A stretch of 35,752 nucleotides of DNA from Bacillus sp. JCM 19034 (GTDB taxonomy: Bacteria; Bacillota; Bacilli; Bacillales; Bacillaceae_D), in the NCBI RefSeq assembly GCF_001310635.1, contig NZ_BAXR01000029.1, positions 1 through 35,752 on the forward strand, written 5' to 3'. Position 1 is the first letter of the stretch. Each line of letters opens with the position of its first letter. Under the pieces are notes generated by a model. It had not been told where the DNA came from. It did not search any database and saw only the letters and a list, made by a program, of their open reading frames with translations. Shown here piece by piece: positions 22,301 to 31,156 of this stretch. Position numbers and translations under genes: made by a program.

Positions 22301-22388
22301 ATCGTATGTGCTTGCAATTAATTGTGGAACGCTTTCGGTGAATGAAACGATCATGATTTTTTAGCATTTTTAACGTAAAAGCATTCCC

Positions 22389-22417
22389 TTGACATCCGAC
22401 TTCATGCATCATATATA
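22389..22417 (+). promoter_or_regulatory. Vegetative (sigma-A-like) promoter upstream of rbsK
   Basis: A consensus -35 TTGACA (22389-22394), a 17-base spacer and TATATA (22412-22417). It is the best housekeeping-type promoter in the window. It lies about 130 bases before the rbsK start; the leader between holds nothing I recognise. Confidence 0.7.
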
Positions 22418-22550
22418 TGTAATGCAGATGAAGATTGATTGAAAGGGTTCATTTTATCAGTAATTTAATTGTTAGTGAGGAATACATAAATGGTGCAAAG
22501 AAACTGCATTTTTTTCTATTTGAAAGTTGAAATGGCGAGGAGTGGGGAAA

Positions 22551-23447
22551 GTGACGAGTAAAATACCGCTTATTACGGTGATTGGCAGCATTAATATGGA
22601 TATGGTTACATCAACCTTAAGAGTACCAAAACAAGGTGAGACAGTTATGGGAAAGGGGTTTCGGACGACGCCCGGAGGCAAAGGTGCCAATCAAGCAGTA
22701 GCTGCTGCACGACTTGGAGCAGATGTTCAGATGATCGGTCTCGTAGGCGATGATTCATTTGGCACCGAACTTCTAACCCATTTAAAAGCGGAAAACATTA
22801 ATGTAAGTGGAGTGGAGCCGATTACAAATCAACATACAGGAATTGCAACGATTATTATATCTGAAGGTGATAATCGTATCATTGTTTCACCAGGAGCAAA
22901 CTTAGATGTGACGCCAAACTATATTAAACGCTATGCGTCTCTAATTGACGAAAGTGATATGGTTATCATTCAGCTAGAAATCCCCATCGACTCAGTTGAA
23001 TATGCGATCAGGTATTGTACTAATAAGGGTATTCCAATTATTCTAAATCCTGCCCCCGCAAATGGATTGTCTGAGAAAACGTTTGAGGCGGTGACGTTTA
23101 TGACACCGAACGAAACGGAAAAAGAAGAAATGGGCGTAGAGGAAGCGGACTATCCAGAGAAATTAATTGTTACGTTAGGTGAAAAGGGAGTTAGCTATGT
23201 AACGAAGGAACAGAAGAAAGTGGTTGTTCCGGGATTTAAGGCCGATGTCGTAGATACGACAGGGGCTGGTGATACATTTAACGGTGCACTTGCTGTGGGG
23301 CTTGGTCGAAACATGGAGTTGCGATCGGCTATTCAATATGCCAATGCAGCGGCTGCTTTATCTGTGCAAAAGTTTGGTGCACAAGGTGGGATGCCTACTT
23401 ATAACGAGGTAAGGAGCTTTTTGCAGAAAAAGGACATCGAGCTATGA
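22551..23447 (+). CDS. rbsK: Ribokinase (PfkB family)
   Basis: 298 residues from a GTG start (22551) that sits eight bases after GGAG. A TTG at 22527 would add residues that read through this ribosome site, so the shorter form is preferred. PfkB landmarks are present: GSINMD near the N-terminus, GGKGANQAVAAARLG (substrate binding), QLEIP, NPAPA, and DTTGAGDTFNG with the catalytic Asp and anion hole near the C-terminus. It would phosphorylate ribose (or deoxyribose) at O5 with ATP. No rbsD or ribose transporter genes are beside it, so it may serve nucleoside or pentose salvage. The gene is intact, unlike its neighbours. Confidence 0.92.
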   Translation: MTSKIPLITVIGSINMDMVTSTLRVPKQGETVMGKGFRTTPGGKGANQAVAAARLGADVQMIGLVGDDSFGTELLTHLKAENINVSGVEPITNQHTGIATIIISEGDNRIIVSPGANLDVTPNYIKRYASLIDESDMVIIQLEIPIDSVEYAIRYCTNKGIPIILNPAPANGLSEKTFEAVTFMTPNETEKEEMGVEEADYPEKLIVTLGEKGVSYVTKEQKKVVVPGFKADVVDTTGAGDTFNGALAVGLGRNMELRSAIQYANAAAALSVQKFGAQGGMPTYNEVRSFLQKKDIEL

Positions 23448-23642
23448 GATTAGATGATTTATAATTAATTAAACGTTTGATTAAATTGATCAGATTCGCA
23501 ATTTCAATCATACGATTTCTTAAAAATTCAGAAATTACATGTGATGTAAGGAAATAACAGGAAACATCGATTATAATAGAAAATAGGCATTGGATAAGAA
23601 GGTGAAGGGTTAGCTGATCCCCTTATGAAAGGGGGTGATGCG
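23448..23642 (+). other. Intergenic region between rbsK and the toxin gene
   Basis: AT-rich with no gene. It holds a near-palindrome TTAAACGTTTGA (23469-23480), centred on CG like LacI-family operators, but nothing nearby identifies its regulator. A strong ribosome site, AAAGGGGGTGAT (23628-23639), closes the region and sets the start of the toxin ORF. Confidence 0.4.
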
Positions 23643-23726
23643 TTGACTGCTTATGAAACCATCTCATTAATGATTATGTTTGGAATGTTCGTTATTTCGA
23701 TCTTATCGTTTAGGGATGACGATTAA
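23643..23726 (+). CDS. Putative holin-like type I toxin, 27 aa
   Basis: TTG start seven bases after the core of an almost perfect Shine-Dalgarno, AAAGGGGGTGAT. The peptide opens (M)TAYETISLMIMFGMFV, has one hydrophobic helix of about 17 residues and ends in FRDDD. This matches the holin-like toxin family of Bacilli, whose members begin M-T-x-x-E-x-(I/L)-x-L-M-I-x-F-G. Such peptides insert in the membrane and are held silent by an antisense RNA from the opposite strand, overlapping the 3' end. The strong terminator directly downstream fits that layout. The recognition comes from memory of the family pattern; toxicity is not shown by sequence. Confidence 0.7.
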   Translation: MTAYETISLMIMFGMFVISILSFRDDD

Positions 23727-23855
23727 AGTAGCCACCCTTTGCCGAGCAGCATAAAGGGTGGCTATTTGTACGCCGTTTAGAATTGACAGCTTCCCTGTAA
23801 CTGGGAATATCTAATGCTTAGAATGGCTAATGTGTCCAGCATTGGCCATTCGTTT
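23727..23855 (-). ncRNA. Possible antisense antitoxin RNA of the holin-like toxin
   Basis: On the minus strand TATACT (23861-23866, read in reverse) could be a -10, giving an RNA that runs from about 23855 leftward into the hairpin at the toxin 3' end. No good -35 is seen. The RNA would begin with the hairpin at 23822-23850 and end at or just inside the toxin coding region. This is inferred from the family layout and one weak promoter element. Confidence 0.3.
23729..23764. terminator. Terminator downstream of the toxin, possibly bidirectional
   Basis: TAGCCACCCTTT (23729-23740) and AAAGGGTGGCTA (23753-23764) form a perfect 12-bp stem two bases after the toxin stop. The T-tail is short in both directions (TTT; ACTTTAAT on the minus strand). 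Type I modules of this kind often share one such terminator between toxin and antitoxin. Confidence 0.75.
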
Positions 23856-23860
23856 TATTT
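23822..23860 (+). terminator. Second hairpin with T-rich tail after the toxin
   Basis: AATGGC-T-AATG pairs with CATT-G-GCCATT around a short loop, followed by CGTTTTATTT. It could be a backup terminator, the terminator of a small transcript starting at TTGACA (near 23783), or the 5' hairpin of an antisense RNA. From 23861 to the AraC gene end at 24039 I see nothing further. Confidence 0.5.
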
Positions 23861-24038
23861 AGTATATGTTTATTATGTTAAAAATACCATAAAATGCGAG
23901 CGGCAGCAACTGACTTTCGAGTCTTTCTCGATATGTTTAGGGAGTGATTGCATTGTCATGATTATAAAAGAGGATTGATCATGACCGTTTATTATATGTG
24001 GTGTGCACGGCTGAGAGACATTCCTTCAATTGGCACAG

Positions 24039-24902
24039 CTAACCTTGTTTCTTCCGAAATTCTGATGGCGTACATGCCTTTTTCCGTTTGAACATCCGAA
24101 TAAAGTAACTCGTGTTTTCGAAGCCGACCTCAAGGGATATATCAATAACCGATCGGTTTGTATCCTTTAAAAGCTTTGCTGCTTTATTAATGCGTACGTG
24201 GTTAATATAGTCAACAGGGGTCATTTTAATATACGATTTGAAAAAGCGATTGAAATGGCCTTCACTCATTTGAATGTGTGAACTAAGCTCCTTAATTGTC
24301 AGTCGTTCGTGAAGATTTCGGTCAATAAAGGTCAGCACTTGCTTGAGGCGGGCAATGTTTTCACTTTTTTCTGTTCGAGCAGGAGTTTTTCGTTGGACAT
24401 GAAATTCACTAAAAAGGTGAGAAAATAAAAGAAATAACTCCCCTTTAATTAGCAACGGATAGGTTTCCTTCTTTTGCTTATAATGTGTCAAGATTGCTTC
24501 AATATGACGAAAAGCACTTGTTCCCTTTATTAGAATCGGTTCGTCGTCTTCCCACTCTAGGAGAAGATCAATGAAATTACTTTGCAACGTATCATATGTT
24601 GCACTGTTGACGAGTTGACTATGAAAGACAATTGCTTGCAAACGAAATCGATGAGTACCAACTGGATAAGCAGCATGAAGCTGTCCACTTGGAATAAATA
24701 TAGCTTCCCCTTTTTGTAAAATCGTTTCAGATGTACCGACGCGAATAAGAGCTTGTCCCTCTTCCATAACGAGAAATTCCATCTCATGATGCCAATGCCA
24801 TTGAAAGATAACATCGCCATCAAGATAATCAACCATGTAAATGTGAAAGGCGAACATTGGGTCTCCGTGGACACGATCCTCGAGCAAAGTATCCTTATTC
24901 AT
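24039..24902 (-). CDS. AraC-family regulator with N-terminal cupin sensor
   Basis: 287 residues, intact. The N-terminal half is a cupin: HWHHEMEFLVMEEG and GEAIFIPSGQLHAAYP are the two conserved beta-barrel motifs, and HWHH-type clusters bind sugar or metal. The C-terminal 100 residues carry two helix-turn-helix units: RLTIKELSSHIQMSEGHFNR and SVIDISLEVGFENTSYFIRM, ending in CTPSEFRK, the standard AraC signature. It is divergent from the GH31 alpha-xylosidase gene with about 120 bases between, so it most likely activates that gene in response to a xyloside or related sugar. The effector is inferred from the neighbour. Confidence 0.88.
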   Translation of the reverse strand: MNKDTLLEDRVHGDPMFAFHIYMVDYLDGDVIFQWHWHHEMEFLVMEEGQALIRVGTSETILQKGEAIFIPSGQLHAAYPVGTHRFRLQAIVFHSQLVNSATYDTLQSNFIDLLLEWEDDEPILIKGTSAFRHIEAILTHYKQKKETYPLLIKGELFLLFSHLFSEFHVQRKTPARTEKSENIARLKQVLTFIDRNLHERLTIKELSSHIQMSEGHFNRFFKSYIKMTPVDYINHVRINKAAKLLKDTNRSVIDISLEVGFENTSYFIRMFKRKKACTPSEFRKKQG

Positions 24903-25029
24903 CGTTTAAACTCCTCTAAATATCAGAATTGTGTTATGTTTATGTGCTAATTATACAAGAAATAGCCTCGTTATATCAGTATTATTATAGATAATAAAGA
25001 ATTTATGATTTTTGAGAGGAGTAATGGAT

Positions 25030-27350
25030 ATGAAATTTAGTAATGGGCAATGGCTTACACGAGAGGGCTATAAATTAATTAGTCCAGTTGAACTATTTGA
25101 TGTAGATAAGCATCAAGATTCAATCACATTAGTTGGTCCTCCTAAACCAATCGTTGATCGATCAGGTCAGCTTGATACCCCTTTAATTGAAGTAAATCTT
25201 TCTTCTCCTTTAAAAGATGTGATTCGTGTTCAAGTTTACCATCATAAAGGGGTACGTGATTTGGGGCCTCATTTTGAAATTAAAGAGGATAAAAATGTAT
25301 CCGTTTCAATTAATGATACGAATGAAGAAGTTGCTTTTTCAAGTGGAGACTTAACCGCACAAATAAGTAAAGATGGAGCATGGGAGCTTGGTTTTCATTA
25401 TAAGGGAGAGCTTCTAACAGCGAGTGAGTTTAAAAGTGTTGCACACATCATTGCTGATGATGGTCAAACGTATATGCGTGAACAGCTAAGCATTGATCCA
25501 GGTGAATATGTATATGGCCTGGGAGAGCGTTTCACACCATTTGTGAAAAATGGCCAGGTTGTCGACATTTGGAATAAAGATGGTGGTACGAGTTCAGAAC
25601 AATCGTATAAAAACATTCCATTTTACTTAACGAATAAAGGTTATGGAGTATTTGTAAATCATCCTGAAGAAGTTTCAATGGAAGTGGCCTCAGAGCATGT
25701 TTCGAAAGTCCAATTTAGTGTACCTGGACAAAAGCTTGACTACTTCATTATCGGTGGTTCATCGATGAAGGAAGTTTTAGAAAATTATACGACGTTAACA
25801 GGAAAGCCAGCATTGCCGCCAGCATGGACATTTGGGCTATGGTTAACAACGTCCTTCACAACAGATTATGATGAGGAAACGGTTAATTCCTTTATTGATG
25901 GAATGGCGGAGCGTGATTTGCCATTACACGTTTTCCATTTCGATTGCTTCTGGATGAAGGAGTTCCAATGGTGTAACTTTGAGTGGGATGATCGAATTTT
26001 CCCAGAGCCAGAGAAGATGCTAGAGCGCTTAAAGGCGAAGGCTTAAAAATTTGTGTATGGATTAATCCGTACATCGCCCAACGCTCAAGCTTGTTTATGG
26101 AAGCGAAGGAACATGGCTATTTAATTAAAAAGGAAAATGGCGATGTGTGGCAATGGGATTTATGGCAACCAGGAATGGGAATCGTTGATTTTACGAACCC
26201 TGATGCGTGTCAATGGTATGCGGATAAGCTGAGTCGTTTAGTGGATATGGGTGTTGACTCCTTTAAAACGGATTTCGGTGAGCGTATCCCAACAGATGTT
26301 GTATACCATGATGGTTCTGACCCGATGAAAATGCATAACTACTACACGTTCCTATTTAACAAAGTGGTCTTTGAATTGCTAGAAGAGAAGCTAGGAAAAG
26401 GTGAAGCGGCGTTATTTGCTCGCTCTGCTACAGCTGGTGGTCAACAGTTCCCGGTTCACTGGGGTGGGGATTGTACGGCAACATATGCGTCAATGGCTGA
26501 AAGCTTACGTGGAGGCTTATCACTTGGAATGTCAGGGTTTGGTTATTGGAGTCATGACATAGGTGGATTTGAAAGTACGGCAACAGCAGATGTGTATAAA
26601 CGTTGGGCAGCGTTTGGCTTGCTATCTAGTCATAGCCGTCTTCATGGAAGTAGATCGTATCGTGTTCCTTGGTTGTATGATGAGGAAGCGGTTGATGTTG
26701 TCCGTCATTTCACAAAGCTAAAGTGTCAGCTCATGCCATATCTATTTAGCGAAGCAAACGTAGCGTCACAAAAAGGGATTCCGATGATGCGTCCGATGGT
26801 ATTGGAATTTACAGAAGATCCAAATTGTGATCAATTAGATCTTCAATATATGCTTGGAGAATCTCTCCTTGTCGCACCAATTTTCAATGAGAAAGGTATG
26901 GCAAAGTATTACCTTCCGGAAGGTACTTGGACGGACTTTGTTACAGGCCGATCAGTTGAAGGTGGTGCGTGGGTGAAGGAGCACCATGATTATTTAAGTG
27001 TACCGCTTTTTGTTCGCCCTAATTCAGTCATTGCGGTTGGACATAACAACACGAAGCCAGATTATGATTTTGCCGATCACGTTGACTTCCAGCTATTCAA
27101 TCTTGATGCAGGACGTAGTGCAGAAACGATTGTTTACTCTGAGCAAGGTGAAGCAGAAGTGTCGTTTACAGCAACGCGAGAAGGGGAAATGATTACAATT
27201 TCTGTAACAGGAGCTAGCAAGCCATATACAGTTACACTACGTGGTGTGAGTAATGTATCAAATGTCACGGGAGCGACTGCTGAAGATGGCGAGCTTGGAG
27301 TAAGCTTAACGCCAGCAGAAGGAGAACAAACGATTGTGGTAACGTTGTAA
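25030..27350 (+). CDS. yicI: GH31 alpha-xylosidase, YicI type (one frameshift)
   Basis: About 773 codons when a missing base near 26037-26040 is restored; the break falls in LKAKGLKICVWINPY, a well-kept strand of the family. Start ATG 25030 is eight bases after GAGAGGAG; ATG 25024 is too close. Family landmarks: YGLGERFTPF, the WGLW-like TFGLWLTTSF, the nucleophile Asp in KTDFGERIP, the acid/base Asp in WSHDIGGFE, and HGSRSYRVPW near the +1 site. The length and these motifs match YicI-like enzymes, which remove alpha-1,6-xylose from isoprimeverose and xyloglucan oligosaccharides; other GH31 specificities cannot be excluded. There is no signal peptide, so it acts in the cytoplasm on imported sugars. 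Confidence 0.88.
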
Positions 27351-27356
27351 AAAGGA

Positions 27357-27398
27357 AGCATTCTGTAAGGTCGATATGGCCTTGCAGGATGCTTTTTT
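27357..27398 (+). terminator. Terminator of the alpha-xylosidase gene
   Basis: AGCAT-CTG-AAGG pairs with CCTT-CAG-ATGCT, with small internal mismatches and a TATGG-type loop, followed by six T residues. It begins seven bases after the stop. Confidence 0.85.
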
Positions 27399-27490
27399 GA
27401 TGAGATCTGAAAAGGATTATATTCCTATATTAACTATTTTCCTCCTATATTATAATCATGAAAGAGTGTGGAGTAGTTGGAGGTATGGAA

Positions 27491-28341
27491 GTGGAGATCA
27501 ATCGTAAGAATTTTGGTGGAATGATTGTTGTTATGTCTTATCTGATTTGGATAAGAGGTGGAGACAATCTATGGGCGGTATATTTGACTTCGGTTATTTT
27601 TTGTATCGCTGGTGTTTTGATTTTGAAGGAGAAAGGTCAACGTTGGTACGAAAATAATTGGTTTAAGGTTTATGTGAGTGTACATGTTTTCAATATTATA
27701 AATAGGATATACGGGTTTTTTAGCGAATTAAAGCTAGATTGGTTTGTACCTGAGGATGCACTATATGTGCGTCCATTCCATTCAGACTATACCGAAATTC
27801 CATCATTTTTTTAGTTCTCATCATGTGGTATGTTTTTACCAGTTGTTATTTCTCTAAGAAGAAGCATTGGTTTGCAAAGTGGCATGTTTCAATATGGGTC
27901 TTTCTTATTTTTATTGGTTGGAATGTAGCTCTATTAAATCATTATCAATATGTCGACGAAGATTCCATACATAGTAAGGGGCTGTTTTCATCTACAGCTC
28001 TATCGTTGGATAAAGTGTGGATGATGAGAATCGAACCGAAAATAAAATCCGGTTATCGTAGGTATGGAGGTAGAGAGCAATATTTCTATTATGATTTATA
28101 CTTTGTTAGTCGAGAAGGAAGAGAAGCAACCTTTTCTGACATGCTTTTAATTGAGGAGGATATTCATGCTGCGGCGATGCTTGCTAATAAGATAGAAGAG
28201 AGTGATAGAGAGATAGAGGCTAGAGTACCTCCACTCATTGCGATGCCAGAAGATGTGAGAGAGCTCTTAGAAAAAAGGTTGGAAGAAATAGACCAAGAAC
28301 TAGCAGAGCTCTTTATTGAAACATTTATGGAAGATAGGTAG
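27491..28341 (+). CDS. Unknown integral membrane protein (one frameshift)
   Basis: I do not recognise this protein. Two frames meet at the T-run around 27809-27815; restoring one base continues PSFF into LVLIMWYVFTSCYF, which completes a membrane segment. It has about four hydrophobic segments, then a soluble tail of about 110 residues with a beta-rich part (YYDLYFVSREGREATFSD) and a Glu-rich helical end (LLEKRLEEIDQELAELF). This layout resembles small PH-like membrane proteins, but that is only an impression. GTG 27491 has the best ribosome site (GGAGG, seven bases upstream). ATG 27485 is too close, and ATG 27458 sits against a TATAAT box at 27451-27456. It is monocistronic between two terminators. 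Confidence 0.6.
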
Positions 28342-28350
28342 TATATATGC

Positions 28351-28376
28351 AACGCGATGTGGAGGCACATCGCGTT
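28351..28376. terminator. Bidirectional hairpin between convergent genes
   Basis: AACGCGATGTG and CACATCGCGTT form a perfect 11-bp stem with a GAGG tetraloop. It lies between the membrane-protein gene and the end of the YesN-type gene, so it can serve both. Confidence 0.75.
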
Positions 28377-28388
28377 TAATCTTATTTA

Positions 28389-29141
28389 CTATTTTTCCCG
28401 ATATTCACTTGGATAACAATCTGTATTGTTTTTAAATACGCGACTAAAATAGTGCGGATCTGGATAGCCTACGAGCTTACCGATCGTTTTAATATCAATA
28501 TTTAGGTTCGTCGTAAGAAGGCGCTTTGCTTCGTTGATACGTAGGCGAGTTAAATATTTAATCGGCGTTTCCCCCGTATGTTTTTTAAATACTTTGCTTA
28601 AATAGTCGGTAGAAAAGTTTAGCTGAATGGCAATTTCCTTTAATGATAAATTCTCATGATAGTGGTTTTTCATATAGAGTTTAATTGTTTGAATGAGATC
28701 CTCAGGATCATAGCCCGCTAAGGAATTAGCGACATGTGCAAGAGATTCAAGTTCGTCGTTTAACTGTAATTCAATTCGTGATAATGTAGTACGTAAATCC
28801 TCGTTGACGATCGGCTTCAATAAATATTCATTTACTTGATAGGTAATTGCTTGACGGGCGTATTCAAATTCATGGTGACCACTTATAATGACAACTTTAA
28901 TATGTGGATAGCCAAAAAATAACTGTTTGGCTAGTTCAAGGCCGTCCATCATTGGCATGCGTATATCTGTTAAGACGAGATCAGGAAGCAGCTCCTCGAC
29001 TAGAGTTAATGCCTCCTTTCCGTTTATTGCTTCGCCAACGACTTTGATTGCTTTGTTTAGTTCATGGACTTTTCTCGTAATTCCTCGTCTGATTAATGCT
29101 TCGTCCTCGACGACAATAGCTTTAAACGTATGAGTCATCAT
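28389..29141 (-). CDS. YesN-type response regulator (receiver + AraC DNA-binding domain)
   Basis: 250 residues, intact. The receiver has the acidic pair VEDE (11-14), acceptor Asp59 in LVLTDIRMP and the conserved Lys in YLLKP. A linker of about 30 residues leads to an AraC-type DNA-binding domain (about 155-250) with LSLKEIAIQLNFSTDYLSK and GKLVGYPDPHYFSRVFK. Its start directly follows the stop of the kinase gene and its ribosome site lies inside the kinase 3' end, so the two are co-translated. Regulators of this group usually activate an adjacent sugar ABC transporter operon, here the divergent genes from 31157. The sugar is unknown. Confidence 0.9.
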   Translation of the reverse strand: MMTHTFKAIVVEDEALIRRGITRKVHELNKAIKVVGEAINGKEALTLVEELLPDLVLTDIRMPMMDGLELAKQLFFGYPHIKVVIISGHHEFEYARQAITYQVNEYLLKPIVNEDLRTTLSRIELQLNDELESLAHVANSLAGYDPEDLIQTIKLYMKNHYHENLSLKEIAIQLNFSTDYLSKVFKKHTGETPIKYLTRLRINEAKRLLTTNLNIDIKTIGKLVGYPDPHYFSRVFKNNTDCYPSEYREK

Positions 29142-31001
29142 TCATTCCTCCAGTTCGCTTTCTTGAGTAGACACAATGATCGTGATTTGTGCACCTCCAT
29201 TTTCACCATTTTTGATTTCTACGTTCGCTTCGTTTGGATACATTAGCTTGAGCCTTGTAATGACATTTTTTAATCCCATTCCGTTTATGTGTAAATTTGG
29301 TAGCTCTCGCAGTTTGTTGTTAGAAAGGAATACTTCCAGCTGCCTGATAATGCTCGGATCAAAGCCTGGTCCGTTATCAGATATGGTTATCAACCAGTGC
29401 GTTTGTGTTAGTTGACCTGAAATGGTAATGTGCCAAGGCGGTGAAACATGTAGCCCATGTTTAATTGAGTTTTCAACGAGTGGTTGAATGGAAAGCTTCG
29501 GAACAATAATGTCACCCATCTCATCCGGGATATCAAATGAGTATGAGAGTTGCTCTGCATAGCGAATGTCCATACATTCAAGATAATGCTTTGTATAATG
29601 TAGCTCGTCTTGTAGCGGGACACCCTTTTTGCTTTCAGTAGATATATATCGCAGCATAAAAGAGATATTCTCGCAAAGCCTCACAATCTCATGATCCATT
29701 CCAGCCTCAGCCATTGCACTAATGTTAGAAAGGTTATTGTACAAAAAATGCGGATTCATTTGTGATTGTAGGGCGAGAAACTTCGCATCCATTTCTTGAG
29801 AACGGGCAATAAGTAAGTCATCAAGTGAATGGGATAGCTTTTCATTCATTGCATGAAACGATCGATTTAGTATATCGATCTCTCCAATAGAAAAGCGTTC
29901 AATATGGAGATCATTTGTATTCGTTAAATTGGTTAGATCCATCTGCTTTATTTTTTCCGTTAAATGGTTGAGTGGCTGAGTTACACGCTTGGAAACGATA
30001 AATGATATCCAAAGAATGACACCAAGGGCGACAATGAATATGACGACAAACAAATACGTCATTCGATCTAAGAAGGCATAAAGCTCTTTTTGGTCTTGTA
30101 CGATAATGAGTGTTAATCCTGTATTAGCTGAAGTTGTATGAATCATTAGCTGTTTGCTATGATCTACTGGGCTTGTAATATGATGTGTTTCATCCCCTTT
30201 GAGCTGAAGCTGATGAATCAAATTAACATATGCCTCTCCGAAAAAAGAATCCAACTCTACTTCATAAGGATAAAAAAAAGTACCTTTCTCATCAATAACG
30301 TAAAAATCAATTTGTTCATTAGCATTCATCGTAGTTTGAATCGTATTAAAGACCGTGTCGGCCCCCTGTAAAATTTCAACAATTCCTTGTTCTACGTAAT
30401 GATGATCCTTATACACTCTCGTTAGTGCAACATAAGTCTGGTCAGTGGAATGTTGTTTAATGGAATATGGAAGATCCTCTTCTTGGACGAGGCTTAAATG
30501 CTTAAAACCATCTTTAGCCTTCGTTTCTCGATACCAAGTTTGATTGATTAAATCAATTGTAAGCTCACCATTAAAAAGACCTGCACCAAGCATTTTACCG
30601 TCAAAATCATAAATATTCGCTTGCTTTGCTGTTTGAGAGCTACTAATAATAGCTAGGATGATATCAATTAATGCTGTAGTATTTTCATATCGTTCTAAGT
30701 CAATTAAAATTCCACCCTCATACTCTGTTGAAATGGGTGTAAGATCATTCTTGAAATGTTCTTTCACTAAATTAGAGTAGACGATGTTCATGGAAAGATT
30801 ATTGATTTTCTCTAATTCTTGATCAATCGCATGTGAGATCGAACGGCTTAGTTGTTGTTGCTGTTCGGAGATGCTATTGCGATTGTAATGATATAAAGCT
30901 GTGAATAGAATTGCCGCAATTAAAAACAAAACGATACAAAAAAAGAGCGAATAATAATTAAATAGGCGAGATTGCAGCGTTTGATGAGAAAGCGGTAACA
31001 T
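29142..31001 (-). CDS. YesM-type sensor histidine kinase
   Basis: 619 residues, intact. A first membrane segment (about 15-37), an extracellular sensor of about 270 residues with a Cache-like pattern, a second membrane segment (about 312-336) and a HAMP domain (about 337-390) precede a LytS-type kinase core. The phospho-accepting His418 lies in QMNPHFLYN. The ATPase has PLVENSIKHG, DNGPGF and NGMGLKN boxes. Kinases of this type sense extracellular or binding-protein-bound oligosaccharides and phosphorylate the co-encoded YesN-like regulator. The ribosome site GGAGGA is six bases before the ATG. The promoter faces the transporter operon across a 155-base shared region. Confidence 0.9.
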   Translation of the reverse strand: MLPLSHQTLQSRLFNYYSLFFCIVLFLIAAILFTALYHYNRNSISEQQQQLSRSISHAIDQELEKINNLSMNIVYSNLVKEHFKNDLTPISTEYEGGILIDLERYENTTALIDIILAIISSSQTAKQANIYDFDGKMLGAGLFNGELTIDLINQTWYRETKAKDGFKHLSLVQEEDLPYSIKQHSTDQTYVALTRVYKDHHYVEQGIVEILQGADTVFNTIQTTMNANEQIDFYVIDEKGTFFYPYEVELDSFFGEAYVNLIHQLQLKGDETHHITSPVDHSKQLMIHTTSANTGLTLIIVQDQKELYAFLDRMTYLFVVIFIVALGVILWISFIVSKRVTQPLNHLTEKIKQMDLTNLTNTNDLHIERFSIGEIDILNRSFHAMNEKLSHSLDDLLIARSQEMDAKFLALQSQMNPHFLYNNLSNISAMAEAGMDHEIVRLCENISFMLRYISTESKKGVPLQDELHYTKHYLECMDIRYAEQLSYSFDIPDEMGDIIVPKLSIQPLVENSIKHGLHVSPPWHITISGQLTQTHWLITISDNGPGFDPSIIRQLEVFLSNNKLRELPNLHINGMGLKNVITRLKLMYPNEANVEIKNGENGGAQITIIVSTQESELEE

Positions 31002-31043
31002 TATTATTCCTCCAATGGTTATACCGTTCTAAAAAGTGCAAAC

Positions 31044-31063
31044 GATAGACCGTTTTTGTCTAT
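31044..31063. promoter_or_regulatory. Inverted repeat GATAGAC-N7-GTCTAT in the kinase/transporter shared region
   Basis: ATAGAC (31045-31050) pairs with GTCTAT (31058-31063), next to flanking GTGCAA copies. It abuts the -35 of the transporter promoter, a position suited to an operator for the YesN-type regulator. The same arms occur upstream of the adhesin at 930-952. Confidence 0.35.
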
Positions 31064-31091
31064 TGTGCAAGTATAAATGTAAGCGTATTCT
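31063..31091 (+). promoter_or_regulatory. Transporter operon promoter with overlapping cre-like site
   Basis: TTGTGC (31063-31068), a 17-base spacer and TATTCT (31086-31091). The bases 31077-31091, ending in TGTAAGCGTATTCT, fit the relaxed catabolite-responsive element pattern WTGNAANCGNWNNCW and cover the -10. Catabolite repression by CcpA would therefore be expected. The stricter cre consensus has two mismatches. Confidence 0.45.
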
Positions 31092-31156
31092 TAATTTAGT
31101 AGACGGCGTCGTTCTAGATAATAGTAAATCAAAAGTATAGGGGGTTCAACATCAAA

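Noticed and set aside
22320..22345. cre site before rbsK
   Set aside because: A GAAAGCGTT core is visible on the minus strand but the flanking consensus bases do not fit.
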